DNA of 64,000 bases from Terasakiella sp033100395 (GCF_033100395.1 NZ_JAWLVJ010000023.1:10104-74103); one strand, 5' to 3'. Counted from the stretch's first letter, positions 50,405 through 59,596 are shown. Numbers and translations: made by a program. Notes: generated by a model from the letters alone, not told the origin.

Positions 50405-51526
50405 ATGTCATGGAACAATCAGGGCGGTGGCCCGTGGGGCAACGGTGGTAATAACCAGGGCCCATGGGGTCAGGGACCAAAACGACCAAACGGTGGCGGC
50501 GGCAACGGCGGTGGGGGACCAACTCCCCCCGATCTGGAAGATATGCTGCGCAAAAGCCAGGAAAATATGAAAAAATTCATGCCCGGCGGCATCGGTGGCG
50601 GTAAATTGGTAACCTTGGGCGTTATCATTTTGTTGGGGATTTGGATCGCATCTGGTTTTTACCGTGTAAATACCAACCAACAGGGCGTACAGCTTTTATT
50701 TGGTAAATATGTATCTTCTACAGGCCCGGGCCTGCATTGGAATTTCCCGGCACCGATCGGGGATGTGTTGACACCACAAGTCACAAACGTTCGTAAAATC
50801 GAAATCGGTTCTGCTGGATCAACAGCTCGTTCTCAGCGTACAGCCAATGGTGAAAGCCTGATGCTGACAGGTGACCAGAACATTGCCGATGTTGAATTCG
50901 CGGTTCTGTGGAATGTGAAGGATGCGGCAAGCTTCCTCTTTAACATTCGTGATCCGGAAACAACGGTCCGTGCGGCTTCTCAAAGTGCGATGCGTGAAGT
51001 GATCGGTCAGATGAACCTTGAAAAGATCAACACGGGAGGCCGTGGTCAGATCGCACAGGAAGCACAGGACCTGATTCAGCAAATTCTGGATGATTACAAA
51101 TCCGGTATCAATATCACCGGTGTGGAACTGGCGAAGGCTGACCCACCCCAAGCGGTAATCGATGCCTTTAATGATGTACAATCTGCCCGTCAGGATAAAG
51201 AGCGTAAGCAAAACGAAGCGGAAGCCTATCGTAACAAGATCGTCCCGACCGCACGTGGTGAAGCGCAAAAGCTGATTCAGGAAGCAGAAGCTTATAAAGA
51301 GCGCGTGATCAAGGATGCGGAAGGTGAAGCGAAACGCTTTATCTCGGTTTACGATTCTTACGCAGCCAACAAAGAAGTCACGCGTGAACGTCTCTATCTG
51401 GAGACCATGCAGGAAGTCTTCAAAGGTTCTGAAAAAGTAATTATCGATAGCGATCAGGGTGGCAGCGGCGTTGTGCCTTACCTGCCCCTGCCAGAACTGC
51501 AAAAACGTGCGAAGGGAGGCCAGTAA
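50405..51526 (+). CDS. hflK: FtsH protease modulator HflK
   Basis: Stomatin/SPFH-type membrane protein (373 aa) forming the HflKC complex with FtsH. A Gly/Asn/Pro-rich cytosolic N-terminus (about 1-55) precedes one helix (about 62-82) and the SPFH domain (about 85-280), then a coiled-coil. Motifs QQGVQLLFGKYV and the LNPDV-like region are visible. The ATG at 50405 has AGGGA upstream; upstream in-frame codons are spurious. Its stop overlaps the hflC start (TAATG). Confidence 0.96.
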   Translation: MSWNNQGGGPWGNGGNNQGPWGQGPKRPNGGGGNGGGGPTPPDLEDMLRKSQENMKKFMPGGIGGGKLVTLGVIILLGIWIASGFYRVNTNQQGVQLLFGKYVSSTGPGLHWNFPAPIGDVLTPQVTNVRKIEIGSAGSTARSQRTANGESLMLTGDQNIADVEFAVLWNVKDAASFLFNIRDPETTVRAASQSAMREVIGQMNLEKINTGGRGQIAQEAQDLIQQILDDYKSGINITGVELAKADPPQAVIDAFNDVQSARQDKERKQNEAEAYRNKIVPTARGEAQKLIQEAEAYKERVIKDAEGEAKRFISVYDSYAANKEVTRERLYLETMQEVFKGSEKVIIDSDQGGSGVVPYLPLPELQKRAKGGQ

Positions 51527-52386
51527 TGCCTAAGAAATTTATTGCATTAATCGTATTGCTGGTCGGTATTGCGGGCCTTGCGTCCGGGATGTTGTTCAAG
51601 GTCACAGAACCTGTACAGGCGATTGTGTTTCAGTTTGGTGATCCAAAACGTGTGATCCAGCAACCGGGTCTAAACTGGAAACTCCCTTTCATTCAGGATG
51701 TACAGTATTTCGACAAACGTATCCTGAATCTTGATCCACCTGCGGCAGAACTGCCGTTGGGTGACCAGAAACGTATTATCGTGGATTCTTATGCCCGATA
51801 TCAAATCACGGATCCGCTGAAATTCTTCCAGGCGGTACAGGGTTCTGAACGTGCCTTTGCGGATGCCTTTGGTCGAATTCTTAACCGTTCGGTACGTGAT
51901 GCCATTGCGAAGGTTGGCATGGTTGACCTGCTGTCTGACAAACGTGTGGTTATCATGAATGAAATCACCGAAAGCGTGAGGAAAGCTGCACCTCAGTTCG
52001 GTGTGACGATTGTTGACGTTCGGATCGGTCGTGCCGATTTGCCGGCACAGATTTCTGAAAACGTGTTTGATCGTATGCGTACAGATCGTGTGCAAGAAGC
52101 CAACAAGCTGCGTGCGGAAGGTGATGAGATCAAACAACGTATTGAAGCGGAAGCTGAACGTGAGAAGACAGTTATTCTCGCCGAAGCGCGCCGTCAGTCC
52201 AACATCTTGCGTGGTGAAGGTGATGGCGGACGTAACGTGATTTTGGGTGAAGCTTATGGCAAAGACCCTGAATTCTTCCGTTTCTACCGTTCGATGGAAG
52301 CTTATCGCGAATCACTGGGTGAAGGGACATCTATGGTTCTGACCCCGGATAGCGAATTCTTCACATATTTCGGTACACGTAAGTAA
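51526..52386 (+). CDS. hflC: FtsH protease modulator HflC
   Basis: Partner of HflK (286 aa) with an N-terminal helix (about 6-22), SPFH domain with VQAIVFQFGDPKRVI, and a closing coiled-coil. One-base overlap with hflK gives translational coupling. It is followed by a terminator and a REP-like hairpin. Confidence 0.96.
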   Translation: MPKKFIALIVLLVGIAGLASGMLFKVTEPVQAIVFQFGDPKRVIQQPGLNWKLPFIQDVQYFDKRILNLDPPAAELPLGDQKRIIVDSYARYQITDPLKFFQAVQGSERAFADAFGRILNRSVRDAIAKVGMVDLLSDKRVVIMNEITESVRKAAPQFGVTIVDVRIGRADLPAQISENVFDRMRTDRVQEANKLRAEGDEIKQRIEAEAEREKTVILAEARRQSNILRGEGDGGRNVILGEAYGKDPEFFRFYRSMEAYRESLGEGTSMVLTPDSEFFTYFGTRK

Positions 52387-52405
52387 TTGATACTTTCCAA
52401 AAATG

Positions 52406-52440
52406 AACCCCCGTTGCTTTGGCGATGGGGGTTTATTTTT
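52406..52440 (+). terminator. Rho-independent terminator after hflC
   Basis: Stem AACCCCC (52406-52412) with GGGGGTT (52427-52433), then TATTTTT. Confidence 0.8.
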
Positions 52441-52452
52441 ATCCCCAATTTT

Positions 52453-52478
52453 GTCATCCCCGTTTTCACTGGGATGAC
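52453..52478. repeat. REP-like GTCATCCC palindrome
   Basis: GTCATCCC (52453-52460) and GGGATGAC (52471-52478) form a hairpin similar to those at 30809 and 61651. Confidence 0.7.
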
Positions 52479-52522
52479 GATCAAGATGATAGTGATCACA
52501 TTTATAACCAAGAAGAATCATC

Positions 52523-52708
52523 ATGACAGATTTTCTCGTTGCCATCGGGCTGGCCATTGCGATTGAAGGCATACTTTATGCTCTGTTCCCCGATGGGATG
52601 AAGCGGATGATGATGCAAATCCTCGCCATGCCGTCCAATTCTGTGCGCGCCACCGGGATTACGATTGCGATGATCGGGGTGGCAATTGTGTGGTTGTGCC
52701 GGGGATAA
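52523..52708 (+). CDS. DUF2065 membrane protein
   Basis: Two-helix membrane protein of 61 aa (YjeT family), with the family pattern LAIAIEGILYALFPDGMKRMM and a second helix at the C-terminus. In many proteobacteria it follows hflC, as here. Function is unknown. Confidence 0.93.
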   Translation: MTDFLVAIGLAIAIEGILYALFPDGMKRMMMQILAMPSNSVRATGITIAMIGVAIVWLCRG

Positions 52709-52795
52709 AGGTCCTTCCTTTTGTAACAACCTGCAATATTCAGTTACATTTTTGCCCTTGGGGTGCCCAATTGATCGGTTAGCTTCATCATCAAG

Positions 52796-52810
52796 GCAAG
52801 CAATGCTTGC
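52796..52810 (+). promoter_or_regulatory. 15-bp palindrome upstream of degP
   Basis: GCAAGCAATGCTTGC is a perfect odd palindrome (GCAAGCA-A-TGCTTGC), 65 bp before the degP start, in the 166-bp gap after DUF2065. It may be a binding site for a stress regulator. Confidence 0.4.
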
Positions 52811-52874
52811 GATTTTCCCCCCACAAGATACATTGGTTTCAATGTTTCGAAGCATAGAGGCGAAGAAAGCAAAA

Positions 52875-54359
52875 ATGAACAAGATGACGAGAAGCCCTCA
52901 CAGACAGGCACAGGCAAAAACCTTTAATCCAACCTATTGGATCGTGGCAACCTTGATGGCTTTCGGGCTGTTAATTACCATGGTGGCGCAATCCCATGCA
53001 CGATCCGCCCCTGACAGTTTTGCCGATCTGGCGGAAAAACTGTTACCGGCTGTTGTGAATATCTCCACCACCCAAAGTGTCGAGGCCCATGGCCAGATGC
53101 AGCAGGGTGTACCGGATTTCTTCCGGGAATTCTTTGAACGTCGTGGCGGTCAGATGCCACGTCCGCAACAACGACAGGCAACCTCTTTGGGTTCTGGCTT
53201 CTTCATTGATGCGAAAAAAGGTCTGGTTGTCACCAACAATCACGTGATCCAGGATGCTGAAGAAATCAAAGTGATCCTGCAGGATAATACTTCGCTCGAT
53301 GCAGAACTGATTGGGCGTGACCCAAAAACCGATATCGCCTTGTTGAAGGTCGAAGTCAAAAAAGGCCTGAAACTGACCGATGTGTCCTTAGGTGATTCTG
53401 ATGACATGCGTGTTGGCGACTGGGTTGTTGCTATTGGCAACCCCTTTGGTCTGGGCGGTACGGTTACAGCAGGTATTGTCTCTGCGCGTGGTCGTAACAT
53501 TCAGGCGGGCCCTTATGATGATTTTATCCAGACCGATGCTTCGATCAATAAGGGTAATTCCGGTGGTCCGCTCTTTAACTTAAAAGGTGACGTGATCGGG
53601 ATTAACACGGCGATTTATTCCCCAAGTGGTGGTTCTGTCGGTATCGGATTCTCTGTGCCCAGTAACATTGCCAAGGCGGTCATTGCTGATCTGTCTGAAT
53701 TTGGTCGCACCCGTCGTGGCTGGTTGGGTGTGCGCATTCAGACGGTTTCTGAAGAAATTGCAGAAAATCTGGGTCTTGATAGCCCACGTGGCGCGTTGGT
53801 TACCAGTGTGGCTGATGGCGGACCTGCGCAAAAAGCCGGGATTGTCAAAGGCGACGTTGTGGTGAAATTCAACAACAAAGACGTTTCTGAAATGCGCAAA
53901 CTGCCCCGCATTGTCGCAGAAACTGAAGTTGGCCAATCCGTTCCGGTCGAAGTCTGGCGCAAAGGCAAAATCAAGAAGCTTTCCGTAAAAGTAGGTGAGC
54001 TGGAAGTTGCTGAAAAGAATGGCGCGGTGAGCACACCAAAAGTTACCAAGACAAGCGCAACGATTGAAGAACTGGGTATGTCCCTGGGCAGCCTGACGGA
54101 TAACATCCGTTCACAATTTAATCTGCCAGATGAAGCCAAAGGTGTGGCGATCCTGGATGTGGACGGTGATGGTCCTGCAGCGCAAAAAGGCATTCGTGCG
54201 GGTGAGCTGATTGTGGAAGTCAGCCAGAAAGAAATCAGCAGCCCGGAAGAGGTCAAAAAAGCGGTGAAAAATGCGATCAAGACCAAGCAGAAATCTTTGC
54301 TTCTCCTGATCGACGGGGAAGAAGGCCTGCGCTTCGTTGCGGTTAAACTTTCCAAGTAA
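52875..54359 (+). CDS. degP: Do/DegP-family periplasmic serine protease
   Basis: HtrA-type protease/chaperone (494 aa). An N-terminal helix serves as signal or anchor, ending near SHA-RSA. The catalytic triad is His123 (VVTNNHVI), Asp153 (TDIALLKV) and Ser229 (GNSGGPL), followed by two PDZ domains (about 275-365 and 390-490). The ATG at 52875 has a GAGGCGAAGAAAG purine run upstream; longer in-frame starts reach into the DUF2065 gene. It forms the common hflKC-DUF2065-degP group of alphaproteobacteria, for envelope quality control. Confidence 0.94.
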   Translation: MNKMTRSPHRQAQAKTFNPTYWIVATLMAFGLLITMVAQSHARSAPDSFADLAEKLLPAVVNISTTQSVEAHGQMQQGVPDFFREFFERRGGQMPRPQQRQATSLGSGFFIDAKKGLVVTNNHVIQDAEEIKVILQDNTSLDAELIGRDPKTDIALLKVEVKKGLKLTDVSLGDSDDMRVGDWVVAIGNPFGLGGTVTAGIVSARGRNIQAGPYDDFIQTDASINKGNSGGPLFNLKGDVIGINTAIYSPSGGSVGIGFSVPSNIAKAVIADLSEFGRTRRGWLGVRIQTVSEEIAENLGLDSPRGALVTSVADGGPAQKAGIVKGDVVVKFNNKDVSEMRKLPRIVAETEVGQSVPVEVWRKGKIKKLSVKVGELEVAEKNGAVSTPKVTKTSATIEELGMSLGSLTDNIRSQFNLPDEAKGVAILDVDGDGPAAQKGIRAGELIVEVSQKEISSPEEVKKAVKNAIKTKQKSLLLLIDGEEGLRFVAVKLSK

Positions 54360-54382
54360 TCCGGGCTTGAATGGCACAACAG

Positions 54383-54418
54383 AAAGGGAGAGGTTTTCGA
54401 GCCTCTCCCTTTTTTTTG
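54383..54418 (+). terminator. Rho-independent terminator after degP
   Basis: Perfect stem AAAGGGAGAGG / CCTCTCCCTTT with an 8-nt loop and a run of T. Confidence 0.92.
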
Positions 54419-54454
54419 CGCTTTATATTCTTGAATAAGTCCAATATGCAAATT

Positions 54455-54495
54455 AGTTTCTGTAGAAACTATATTGATAGGGAGGTGAACAATTG
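54455..54495 (+). promoter_or_regulatory. Palindrome and strong ribosome site ahead of trpB2
   Basis: AGTTTCTGTAGAAACT (54455-54470) is a 6-bp-arm palindrome, followed by GGGAGGTGA (54480-54488), the best Shine-Dalgarno in the window. Seven bases after its GGAGG lies a TTG (54493) in frame with trpB2. Confidence 0.5.
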
Positions 54496-54537
54496 CTATT
54501 GTCCTGCGCAGCATATGACCTTGGGAAGGGAAGAAGA

Positions 54538-55902
54538 ATGAGCGACGATACCGTTAAATATATCCTGCCGGAAAACCGTATACCAAAAGCCTGGTACAAT
54601 GTGGTGGCTGATCTGCCACAAATGCCGGAACCTGTCCTGCATCCGGGCACCAAACAGCCTGTGGGGCCAGCCGATCTGGAACCGCTTTTTCCCATGGCGA
54701 TTATCGAACAGGAAGTCGCGACCACGCGTGATATTGAAATCCCCGAACCCGTGCGTGATGTTTATAAACAATGGCGCCCGGCCCCGCTTTATCGCGCGCG
54801 TCGTCTGGAAAAGGCGTTGGGTACATCGGCCAAGATTTTCTATAAATATGAAGGAGTCAGTCCATCAGGGTCGCACAAGCCAAACACATCTGTTGCTCAA
54901 GCCTTCTATAACAAAGAAGCCGGGATCAAGAAACTGACGACAGAAACGGGCGCGGGCCAGTGGGGCTGTTCTCTCGCCTTTGCTGCATCCCTGTTTGATC
55001 TGGAAGTCGATGTTTATATGGTGAAGGTGTCTTATGGACAGAAACCTTATCGTCGTGCTCTGATGGAAACCTATGGCGCACGCTGCGTGCCGTCGCCATC
55101 CACAGAAACCAATGCCGGGCGCACCATTTTGGAACAAGATCCGGACAGCCGTGGGTCGCTCGGGATCGCGATTTCCGAAGCGGTGGAACTGGCGGCCCAA
55201 CGTGATGATACAAAATATGCGCTGGGTTCAGTGTTAAACCACGTATTGCTGCATCAGACCGTGATTGGTCTGGAAGCCATGGAACAGATGGAAATGGCCG
55301 ATGCTGACCCGGATGTTGTGATCGGCTGTGCCGGTGGCGGTTCAAACTTTGGCGGGATTGCGTTCCCTTATATCGGGCGTAACCTGCGAGAAGGTAAAAA
55401 CACCCGCATTGTGGCGGTGGAACCTGCGGCTTGCCCAACCTTGACACGCGGCACTTTTGCTTATGATTTTGGCGATACGGCGCAACTGACACCGCTGACC
55501 AAGATGCATACGCTGGGCGCATCTTTCATGCCACCAGGGTTTCATGCTGGCGGTCTGCGTTATCACGGTATGTCCCCATTAGTTAGCCATTGTAAGGAAC
55601 TGGGTTTGATGGATGCGGTTGCCTATAATCAGGTGGAATGTTTTTCAGCTGCTGTGCAGTTTGCACAAGCCGAAGGGATTGTGCCTGCCCCTGAATCCAG
55701 CCATGCGGTGAAAGCTGCGATTGCAGAAGCGCTGGATGCCAAGGAAAAAGGCGAAGAACGCACCATTCTCTTCTGCCTGTCCGGCCATGGGCACTTTGAC
55801 ATGCAGGCTTATACAGACTTCTTCGACGGCAAGCTGGAAGACAAGCATTACGATGAAGCTTTGCTGAAAGAAGCTTTGTCGAAATTGCCTGAGGTCGGGT
55901 GA
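54538..55902 (+). CDS. TrpB2-type tryptophan synthase beta chain
   Basis: PLP enzyme (454 aa) of the TrpB2 group, which makes tryptophan from indole and serine, or handles related substrates. The PLP lysine is in GSHKPNTSVAQ; the phosphate loop is CAGGGSNFGG. TrpA is not adjacent, as is usual for TrpB2. Two starts are plausible: the ATG at 54538 (own GGGAAGGGAAGAAG, fits family) and an in-frame TTG at 54493 behind a very strong Shine-Dalgarno, which would add 15 residues. Confidence 0.9.
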   Translation: MSDDTVKYILPENRIPKAWYNVVADLPQMPEPVLHPGTKQPVGPADLEPLFPMAIIEQEVATTRDIEIPEPVRDVYKQWRPAPLYRARRLEKALGTSAKIFYKYEGVSPSGSHKPNTSVAQAFYNKEAGIKKLTTETGAGQWGCSLAFAASLFDLEVDVYMVKVSYGQKPYRRALMETYGARCVPSPSTETNAGRTILEQDPDSRGSLGIAISEAVELAAQRDDTKYALGSVLNHVLLHQTVIGLEAMEQMEMADADPDVVIGCAGGGSNFGGIAFPYIGRNLREGKNTRIVAVEPAACPTLTRGTFAYDFGDTAQLTPLTKMHTLGASFMPPGFHAGGLRYHGMSPLVSHCKELGLMDAVAYNQVECFSAAVQFAQAEGIVPAPESSHAVKAAIAEALDAKEKGEERTILFCLSGHGHFDMQAYTDFFDGKLEDKHYDEALLKEALSKLPEVG

Positions 55903-55912
55903 TTTGAGATGT

Positions 55913-55982
55913 GTCCCGGCGTAGGCCGGGACCTTTTTGAGGCCGTTGCACAACGTTGAAAAGACCCCGGCCTGCGCCGGGG
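55913..55982. repeat. Pair of GC-rich palindromes after trpB2
   Basis: GTCCCGG/CCGGGAC (55913-55932, then CTTTTT, so a likely terminator) and CCCCGGC/GCCGGGG (55965-55982). They share the CCGG(C)...GCCGG core with the 30.8-kb repeats. Confidence 0.65.
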
Positions 55983-56011
55983 AACGGTGCACCTCTTTTT
56001 TCAATATGACT

Positions 56012-56353
56012 TTAAATCAAATCCAGCACATTTTCCGGTGGGCGGCCAAGCACGGCTTTGTCATCTTTGACAACGATCGGGCGTTCGATGGCGCGTGGAT
56101 TTTCGACCATACCGGCAATGATCTGATCGTCGCTGAGGGCAGTATCGTCCAGCCCATATTCTTTGGCTTCTTTTTTGCGCAGAAGCTCACGTGGTGTGAT
56201 ACCAAGTTTGGCAATAATATTTTTTAATTCATCCGCGTCGGGCGTTGCGGTGAGATATTCCACAATTTCTGGGTTAACACCTTTTTCTTCAATCAATTGA
56301 AGGGTTTGGCGAGATTTGCTGCAACGTGGGTTGTGATATATAACAACAGACAT
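56012..56353 (-). CDS. arsC: ArsC-family glutaredoxin-dependent arsenate reductase
   Basis: Protein of 113 aa with ArsC fold. The catalytic Cys11 is in YHNPRCSKSRQTL, and the arginines are in GITPRELLRKK, PRAIERPIVV and GRPPENV. It reduces arsenate to arsenite in the classical family; no ars efflux genes are adjacent, so a Spx/YfgD-like role is possible. The ATG at 56353 is chosen since the family starts MSVVIYHNPRC. Confidence 0.88.
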   Translation of the reverse strand: MSVVIYHNPRCSKSRQTLQLIEEKGVNPEIVEYLTATPDADELKNIIAKLGITPRELLRKKEAKEYGLDDTALSDDQIIAGMVENPRAIERPIVVKDDKAVLGRPPENVLDLI

Positions 56354-56668
56354 GGATGATCTATTTCCTAAAGTGTGTAGATGGTAAGAGAGCACAATAT
56401 CATTCCCTGAAATGATTTGGAACCGTTCAAAGAATCTTGTTGGATTCTGCTGGTGAAGAGGTGGCAGACATACTCAAATATGTTGAAAATCCATGAATAA
56501 TCCTCCTGGAGAGGATAAAAAATCAATTTTTTTCGATTAATGATAAAAAAAAGCGGACAAGAAGCTTTCTTTCTAATAAATTTCTACAAAGCGATTATTC
56601 GCACTAATACCCTTGAGGTGTCAAAAGGCCTAAAAAAGGTCACACGGAAGGCTTAACAGGAGAAATAC
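56354..56668. other. Intergenic region arsC-cheZ
   Basis: No gene is seen in 315 bp. There is a small hairpin ATCCTC/GAGGAT (56500-56516) and an A/T-rich run before cheZ; the cheZ ribosome site AGGAG lies at its end. The promoter cannot be fixed. Confidence 0.4.
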
Positions 56669-57448
56669 ATGTCGTCGGGAGCACCAAAACGTCTCTTTAG
56701 CGCGGAACGTAAAATGCAACAGCGCCTTGCAGAACAAAAAGGTTCGCCTGCTGCTGTTGATGTGTCAGGCATTACAAATGAAGACCTGATGACCGCCATT
56801 AAGGCCCTGCAGTCTGAAATGATGATGCGTGCCGCTCGCGCCACAGATGCTGGTCCTTCACGTGCTGAAAAACAGGCTGAACTGGACGAAGCTCAGGATG
56901 ACCTGGATGGCAAGCTTGATGAAGTGAACTTGTTGCGTACCGAAGTTCGCGCGCTGTCTCGCAGTATCCATGACACCAAACGCGAAATTAAAGCGTTGGG
57001 TATGAATGAGGAAGATAAATTCTCCATCGTGACTAACGAGCTGGATGAAATTGTGGCCGCGACAGAACGCGCGACAGAAACCATTCTGAATTCCGCTGAA
57101 AAAATTGATGATCTGGCGCAACAGCTGCGCCAACATTCTCCGGATCAGTTTGTGACCCAACTGACGGATGAAATGCTGGAAAATACCATTGCGATGTTTG
57201 AAGCCTGTAACTTTCAGGATTTGTGTGGACAGCGTACAACCAAAGTGGTTAACAGCCTGAAATTCATCGAAGAACGTGTCGATAAGATGATGGAAATCTG
57301 GGGTGAAGAAAACTTCGATACGGTTGATCAGCCAGACGATGTCCTTGCTGCTGAATCTAACCGTGCACCGGAAGGTGAGGAAATGCACGGCCCAGCTGAA
57401 CATGGTGGTGGTATTTCACAGGCAGATATTGACGCGCTGTTTGATTAA
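56669..57448 (+). CDS. cheZ: CheY-P phosphatase CheZ
   Basis: Chemotaxis phosphatase (259 aa), mostly long helices. The catalytic motif FQDLCGQR carries the Asp and Gln that attack CheY-P. The C-terminal tail QADIDALFD resembles the CheY-binding peptide of alphaproteobacterial CheZ. An early coiled-coil region (about 70-120) and an acidic linker are visible. It is followed by a response regulator 128 bp later. Confidence 0.92.
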   Translation: MSSGAPKRLFSAERKMQQRLAEQKGSPAAVDVSGITNEDLMTAIKALQSEMMMRAARATDAGPSRAEKQAELDEAQDDLDGKLDEVNLLRTEVRALSRSIHDTKREIKALGMNEEDKFSIVTNELDEIVAATERATETILNSAEKIDDLAQQLRQHSPDQFVTQLTDEMLENTIAMFEACNFQDLCGQRTTKVVNSLKFIEERVDKMMEIWGEENFDTVDQPDDVLAAESNRAPEGEEMHGPAEHGGGISQADIDALFD

Positions 57449-57576
57449 TCTCTCTATATCATTCTGAATCTTCTTTTTCAGAAAAGCCCCTAGTGGTACC
57501 ATGAGACCCGAAATCATATTCACTTAAAGATGAATAGATAAATAACAGGTTGCTTTGGAACTGCTCGGAGACTTAT

Positions 57577-58269
57577 ATGTCAGCCGCAAATTATGCGTTT
57601 AACGATGATACTGCGATCGTCGTGGATGATGAGACTTTCTCATTGTCCATTGTTACTCAATTGTGCCGTGCCATTGGGTTTAGAGAAGTAAAATCGGAAA
57701 AATCCGTAAAAGACGGGCTTCTGGCCTTAAGGGTTTCGCCCCCTGGGTCTTCCCCCATCATTATTGCTGACTTTCGCATGCCGGAACATAACGGGCTGGA
57801 ACTTTTGAAAGCCGTGCGTATGGGGGTTGTGCATTCAGATCGATCTTTACCCGTTTTAATGCTGACAGGTCACACGGACGCACAGTTGGTGGCCCTGGCC
57901 TTGAAACTGGATGTGGATGCATTTATCGCAAAACCTGTGTCCAAGGCAGCCCTTGAAAAACGCCTGATCCAGATTATGAATGGCACCCGGCAAGTCAAAT
58001 CTGTGGAAGAATATGGCAAAATCCCGACCTACGTGCCCAGCATTGAAGATGTGGAAGAAGAAGTCGAAGAAGAAGTGGTCGATCGTGGTCATGTGGTTGA
58101 GGTCAAAGACCTGAAACCAGGTGATAAACTGGCTGCCCCGGTTAAACTGGCAGGCAATGGTAATGCGCTGATCGAATATGGCGAAGTGCTGAATGAACGG
58201 CTGATTGCACGGCTGAATGATCTGGAAGATATGGGCTCGGAACTGAGCGAGATCAGGGTTTACGCTTAG
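57577..58269 (+). CDS. Response regulator with short C-terminal domain
   Basis: Protein of 230 aa with a receiver domain (about 1-130): acidic pair VVDDE, phosphoacceptor in IIADFRMPEHNG, Thr in MLTGHTD and Lys in IAKPV. An acidic linker (VEEEVEEEVVD) leads to a short domain (VKDLKPGDKLAAP, then GNALIEYGEVLNERLIARL) like those found beside HD-GYP or HDOD outputs, but no catalytic domain follows. The start at 57577 has GGAG. It may be a CheY-like partner of the CheZ upstream, but this is inferred from place only. Confidence 0.85.
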   Translation: MSAANYAFNDDTAIVVDDETFSLSIVTQLCRAIGFREVKSEKSVKDGLLALRVSPPGSSPIIIADFRMPEHNGLELLKAVRMGVVHSDRSLPVLMLTGHTDAQLVALALKLDVDAFIAKPVSKAALEKRLIQIMNGTRQVKSVEEYGKIPTYVPSIEDVEEEVEEEVVDRGHVVEVKDLKPGDKLAAPVKLAGNGNALIEYGEVLNERLIARLNDLEDMGSELSEIRVYA

Positions 58270-58282
58270 GTCAGGACCCTAA

Positions 58283-58714
58283 TTATTTCATCGACCATTG
58301 ATGATTGAGTTTGGTGAGATAGGCTACAATGTCCTTGCGTGCTTTTTCACCTTGTACTCGCACATTCATGCGGCTTTCTGCCTGTGGGTCATCATGTTTC
58401 TTTTTTAGAAAGCGAGAGGGGTGGATGAGATATTCTTCCAGCAAGTCAGGTGTCCAGACCAGATCCAGCTTTTTCAGCGCAGGTGAATAGTGGTTATAAT
58501 TTGAAAGCGCGCCTGCTTTTCGGCCCAAAATCTGCGCAAGGTGAGGTCCGCGTAACTCATGCGTTGTCTCGGCTACATCATGGCAGGTGGCACATTGTCG
58601 CTTGAATAGCTTTTTCCCGGCTTTCGCATCCCCCTGAACTGAGGCCATTTCATCATCGCATCCTGATAACAGGAGGCCTGACAGAAAGAGCATCAGAAAA
58701 GGGGATGGTCTCAT
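58283..58714 (-). CDS. Cytochrome c family lipoprotein
   Basis: Exported class I-type cytochrome c (143 aa). Lipobox LLSGC ends the signal peptide; the heme site is CATCH. A Met ligand candidate lies in SRMNVRV. It overlaps the pheA stop by 4 bp (ATGA) and is thus coupled to it, an odd functional pairing that is likely just operon compactness. Confidence 0.88.
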   Translation of the reverse strand: MRPSPFLMLFLSGLLLSGCDDEMASVQGDAKAGKKLFKRQCATCHDVAETTHELRGPHLAQILGRKAGALSNYNHYSPALKKLDLVWTPDLLEEYLIHPSRFLKKKHDDPQAESRMNVRVQGEKARKDIVAYLTKLNHQWSMK

Positions 58715-59592
58715 TCGTCTTCCAGCTTTTGCTGCAGTCGATAAGGGTGCGGTGGATAAACACCGAGGATTTTCACGTTGGTTGTGAAGAATTCAAGTTC
58801 TTCCAACGCAAGGCGCAGATTGCGATGTTCCGGGTGACCTTCCACATCGGCATAGAATTGTGCGGCAATGAAGGTACCATCGACGATATAGCTTTCCAGC
58901 TTGGTCATATTGACCCCGTTGGTGGCAAAGCCGCCCATGGCTTTGAATAGCGATGCCGGAACGTTGCGCACGCGGAAAACAAAAGAGGTTACCGGAATGC
59001 CGGCTTTCGGGTGCGGCACGATGGCTTCGCGCGACATCACAACAAAGCGTGTGGTGTTATGTTCTGCATCTTCAATATTTGCAGCCAGCGATTCTAGCCC
59101 ATAAATTTCGCCCGCCAGTTCTGAGGCGATCACGGCCTTGGTTTTATCACCGGATTTGGCAATTTCCTTGGCAGAACCTGCGGTATCCACAGCGACAATC
59201 GGCCGGATATTGTTGGCTTTCAGGAAGTCACGGCATTGGTTCAACGCATGGACGTGGCTGTAAACTTCGGTGATGTCCTCTAGCTTTGTCCCCTTGATCG
59301 CCAGCAGGTGGTGGTTGATGCGCTGATAATGTTCCCCAATGATATGAAGACCTGATTCCGGCAGCAGGTGGTGGATATCAGCCACACGTCCGGCAACAGA
59401 ATTTTCAATCGGGATCATGGCAAGGGCGGCATCCCCGTCACGCACGGCAGCAAAAGCATCTTCAAAGGTCCGGCACGGCAGTGTGGTCATTTCCGGGCGT
59501 GACATACGACACGCAAGGTCAGAATAGGCACCGAGTTCACCTTGGAAAGCGATGGTTTTGGCGGGGTCCTGCGGACGTGATAGTTCAGACAT
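58711..59592 (-). CDS. pheA: Prephenate dehydratase
   Basis: Converts prephenate to phenylpyruvate (293 aa). Catalytic domain starts IAFQGELGAYSDLA and contains PIENSVAGRVADIHHLL; a C-terminal ACT domain (about 200-285; VTSFVFRVRNVPASLFKAMGGFA) senses phenylalanine. It lies 4 bp after kdsB; this kdsB-pheA-cytochrome c order recurs in alphaproteobacteria. Confidence 0.96.
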   Translation of the reverse strand: MSELSRPQDPAKTIAFQGELGAYSDLACRMSRPEMTTLPCRTFEDAFAAVRDGDAALAMIPIENSVAGRVADIHHLLPESGLHIIGEHYQRINHHLLAIKGTKLEDITEVYSHVHALNQCRDFLKANNIRPIVAVDTAGSAKEIAKSGDKTKAVIASELAGEIYGLESLAANIEDAEHNTTRFVVMSREAIVPHPKAGIPVTSFVFRVRNVPASLFKAMGGFATNGVNMTKLESYIVDGTFIAAQFYADVEGHPEHRNLRLALEELEFFTTNVKILGVYPPHPYRLQQKLEDE

Positions 59593-59596
59593 ATAC

